This document shows positions 63,190-64,000 of a stretch of DNA of 64,000 nucleotides, piece by piece. Location: positions 220,185,837-220,249,836 of the forward strand of contig NC_061514.1 in NCBI RefSeq assembly GCF_022539505.1, in the 5' to 3' direction. A program made the position numbers and the translations under genes. The notes beneath the pieces were generated by a model. It was not told the origin of the DNA. It saw only the letters and a program-made list of their open reading frames with translations, and did no database searches. Within the stretch, counting starts at the first letter, position 1, and every line of letters starts with the position of its first letter. The DNA comes from Lolium rigidum (Eukaryota; Streptophyta; Magnoliopsida; Poales; Poaceae).

Positions 63190-64000
63190 GTAGTCATATT
63201 TAGAATTATTTTTAGTTTTGGATGGTTTATGAATATCTATACTGTGAGTATTGTAAATAATGCTACTCCAAACTTTTGGTAGAAGATATTAGATGTAGCC
63301 TCCCAGAAGCTACTTTTTAATTGTGAGCATATTTCGAAGATAATATATATAGTGGGACCCTTAGTGAAATTTGAAATGTTTATATGTACTATAATTAATG
63401 CTAATGCTACATTTTAATTTTAGACATGAAATATGAAAACAAGATCAATAGATGAATTATAATATACTTTGTAGTACATAGTAAATTTTTGCTAATGCTA
63501 CATTATAAATTTTTGTTGAGTCCCACAATTGTGTTTGGCTTAATTTCAAATGTAGGTTGATCAAACTCGTGACACTCGCCTTGCGTGTGTGCCAATTCAA
63601 TGTGTGGTGCGCATGTTTGGCCATTATATATATGTTGTATTGGGGCTCCACACCTTCAGGTCACATCCCTATATTTTTCAATTATTCGTTTAAATTGTTC
63701 TTCATGTACCCACCACTCAAATGTGCATTTAAATAGATTTAGCACAAAAATAATTTTGTACATCGACGTGTGCTGAAATAATTAATGAAACCTTGGAAAT
63801 GGTCATCCTACCATGTTCCCCACATATGAAATTAAGTTGGATATGTATGCACCTTCTACATGTGGTATCCACTTAACAAAAACACCAAATTTTAACCTTT
63901 TTCCCAATATTAACAAGTAAAGCACATTTATATGCGACAACACAAAAGGCACATATTTTGCAAAGTAGAAGGCGATGCATGAAAAGTTGCTCATATTTTT
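63190..64000. other. AT-rich unassigned DNA
   Basis: No ORF, repeat structure or RNA gene can be supported. It continues the empty-site sequence and so is the original right flank of the CACTA B target. Confidence 0.5.

Noticed and set aside
1..64000. tRNA, rRNA or microRNA genes
   Set aside because: No cloverleaf with conserved A and B boxes and no rRNA stretches were seen. Hairpins found are MITEs or CACTA palindromes.

Overview
This window is intergenic, transposon-packed DNA from a large grass genome. Several things point to a pooid grass (wheat, barley, rye, oat or ryegrass group): CACTA elements whose ends carry TTTTGTCGCGGG or TTTAGTCGCGG palindromes, a CTCCCTCCG-ended MITE, and LTRs beginning TGATACGTCTC. 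I cannot fix the genus. I found no convincing intact host gene, no tRNA or rRNA gene and no CRISPR array. Nearly everything is nested mobile DNA with decayed coding regions.

Layout, left to right. 1-949 is AT-rich unassigned DNA, then a 100-N assembly gap (950-1049). 1050-12686 is a minus-strand gypsy-type array, internal-LTR-internal-LTR, in which two internal regions share one LTR. Each internal region has a broken gag and an acidic ORF on the opposite strand. The array sits in an older LTR (12687-13491). 13947-24412 is a complete CACTA element, 'CACTA A', with both termini and a CTC target-site duplication. It holds a truncated TNP2-type transposase, a small accessory ORF, an intact AP2/ERF gene, and a decayed second gene (Transposase_24 plus Ulp1/C48). 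CACTA A lies upstream of a decayed two-domain Ulp1-like gene (26429-28506) that is followed by a Helitron-like 3' end. 28777-34500 holds a partial LTR fragment and a 5'-truncated LARD-like retroelement.

36093-62254 is a second CACTA, 'CACTA B', of about 26 kb. It is inflated by three nested insertions: a gag-protease gypsy element (41019-48838, TSD AGGGT), a Mariner-type MITE (50617-51075), and a LARD-like retroelement (54532-61196, TSD GTTTA) inside an intron of gene 2. The 935 bp left of CACTA B are repeated directly to its right, and there they run on without a break. The right copy therefore appears to preserve the empty target site.

How the parts relate: in both CACTAs, palindromes like those at the element ends also stand directly upstream of a TATA box for each main transcription unit (gene 1, gene 2, accessory ORF). 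The elements look like mosaics of palindrome-TATA-gene modules. One of these modules is in opposite orientation in the two elements. The AP2/ERF gene is extra cargo with its own promoter.
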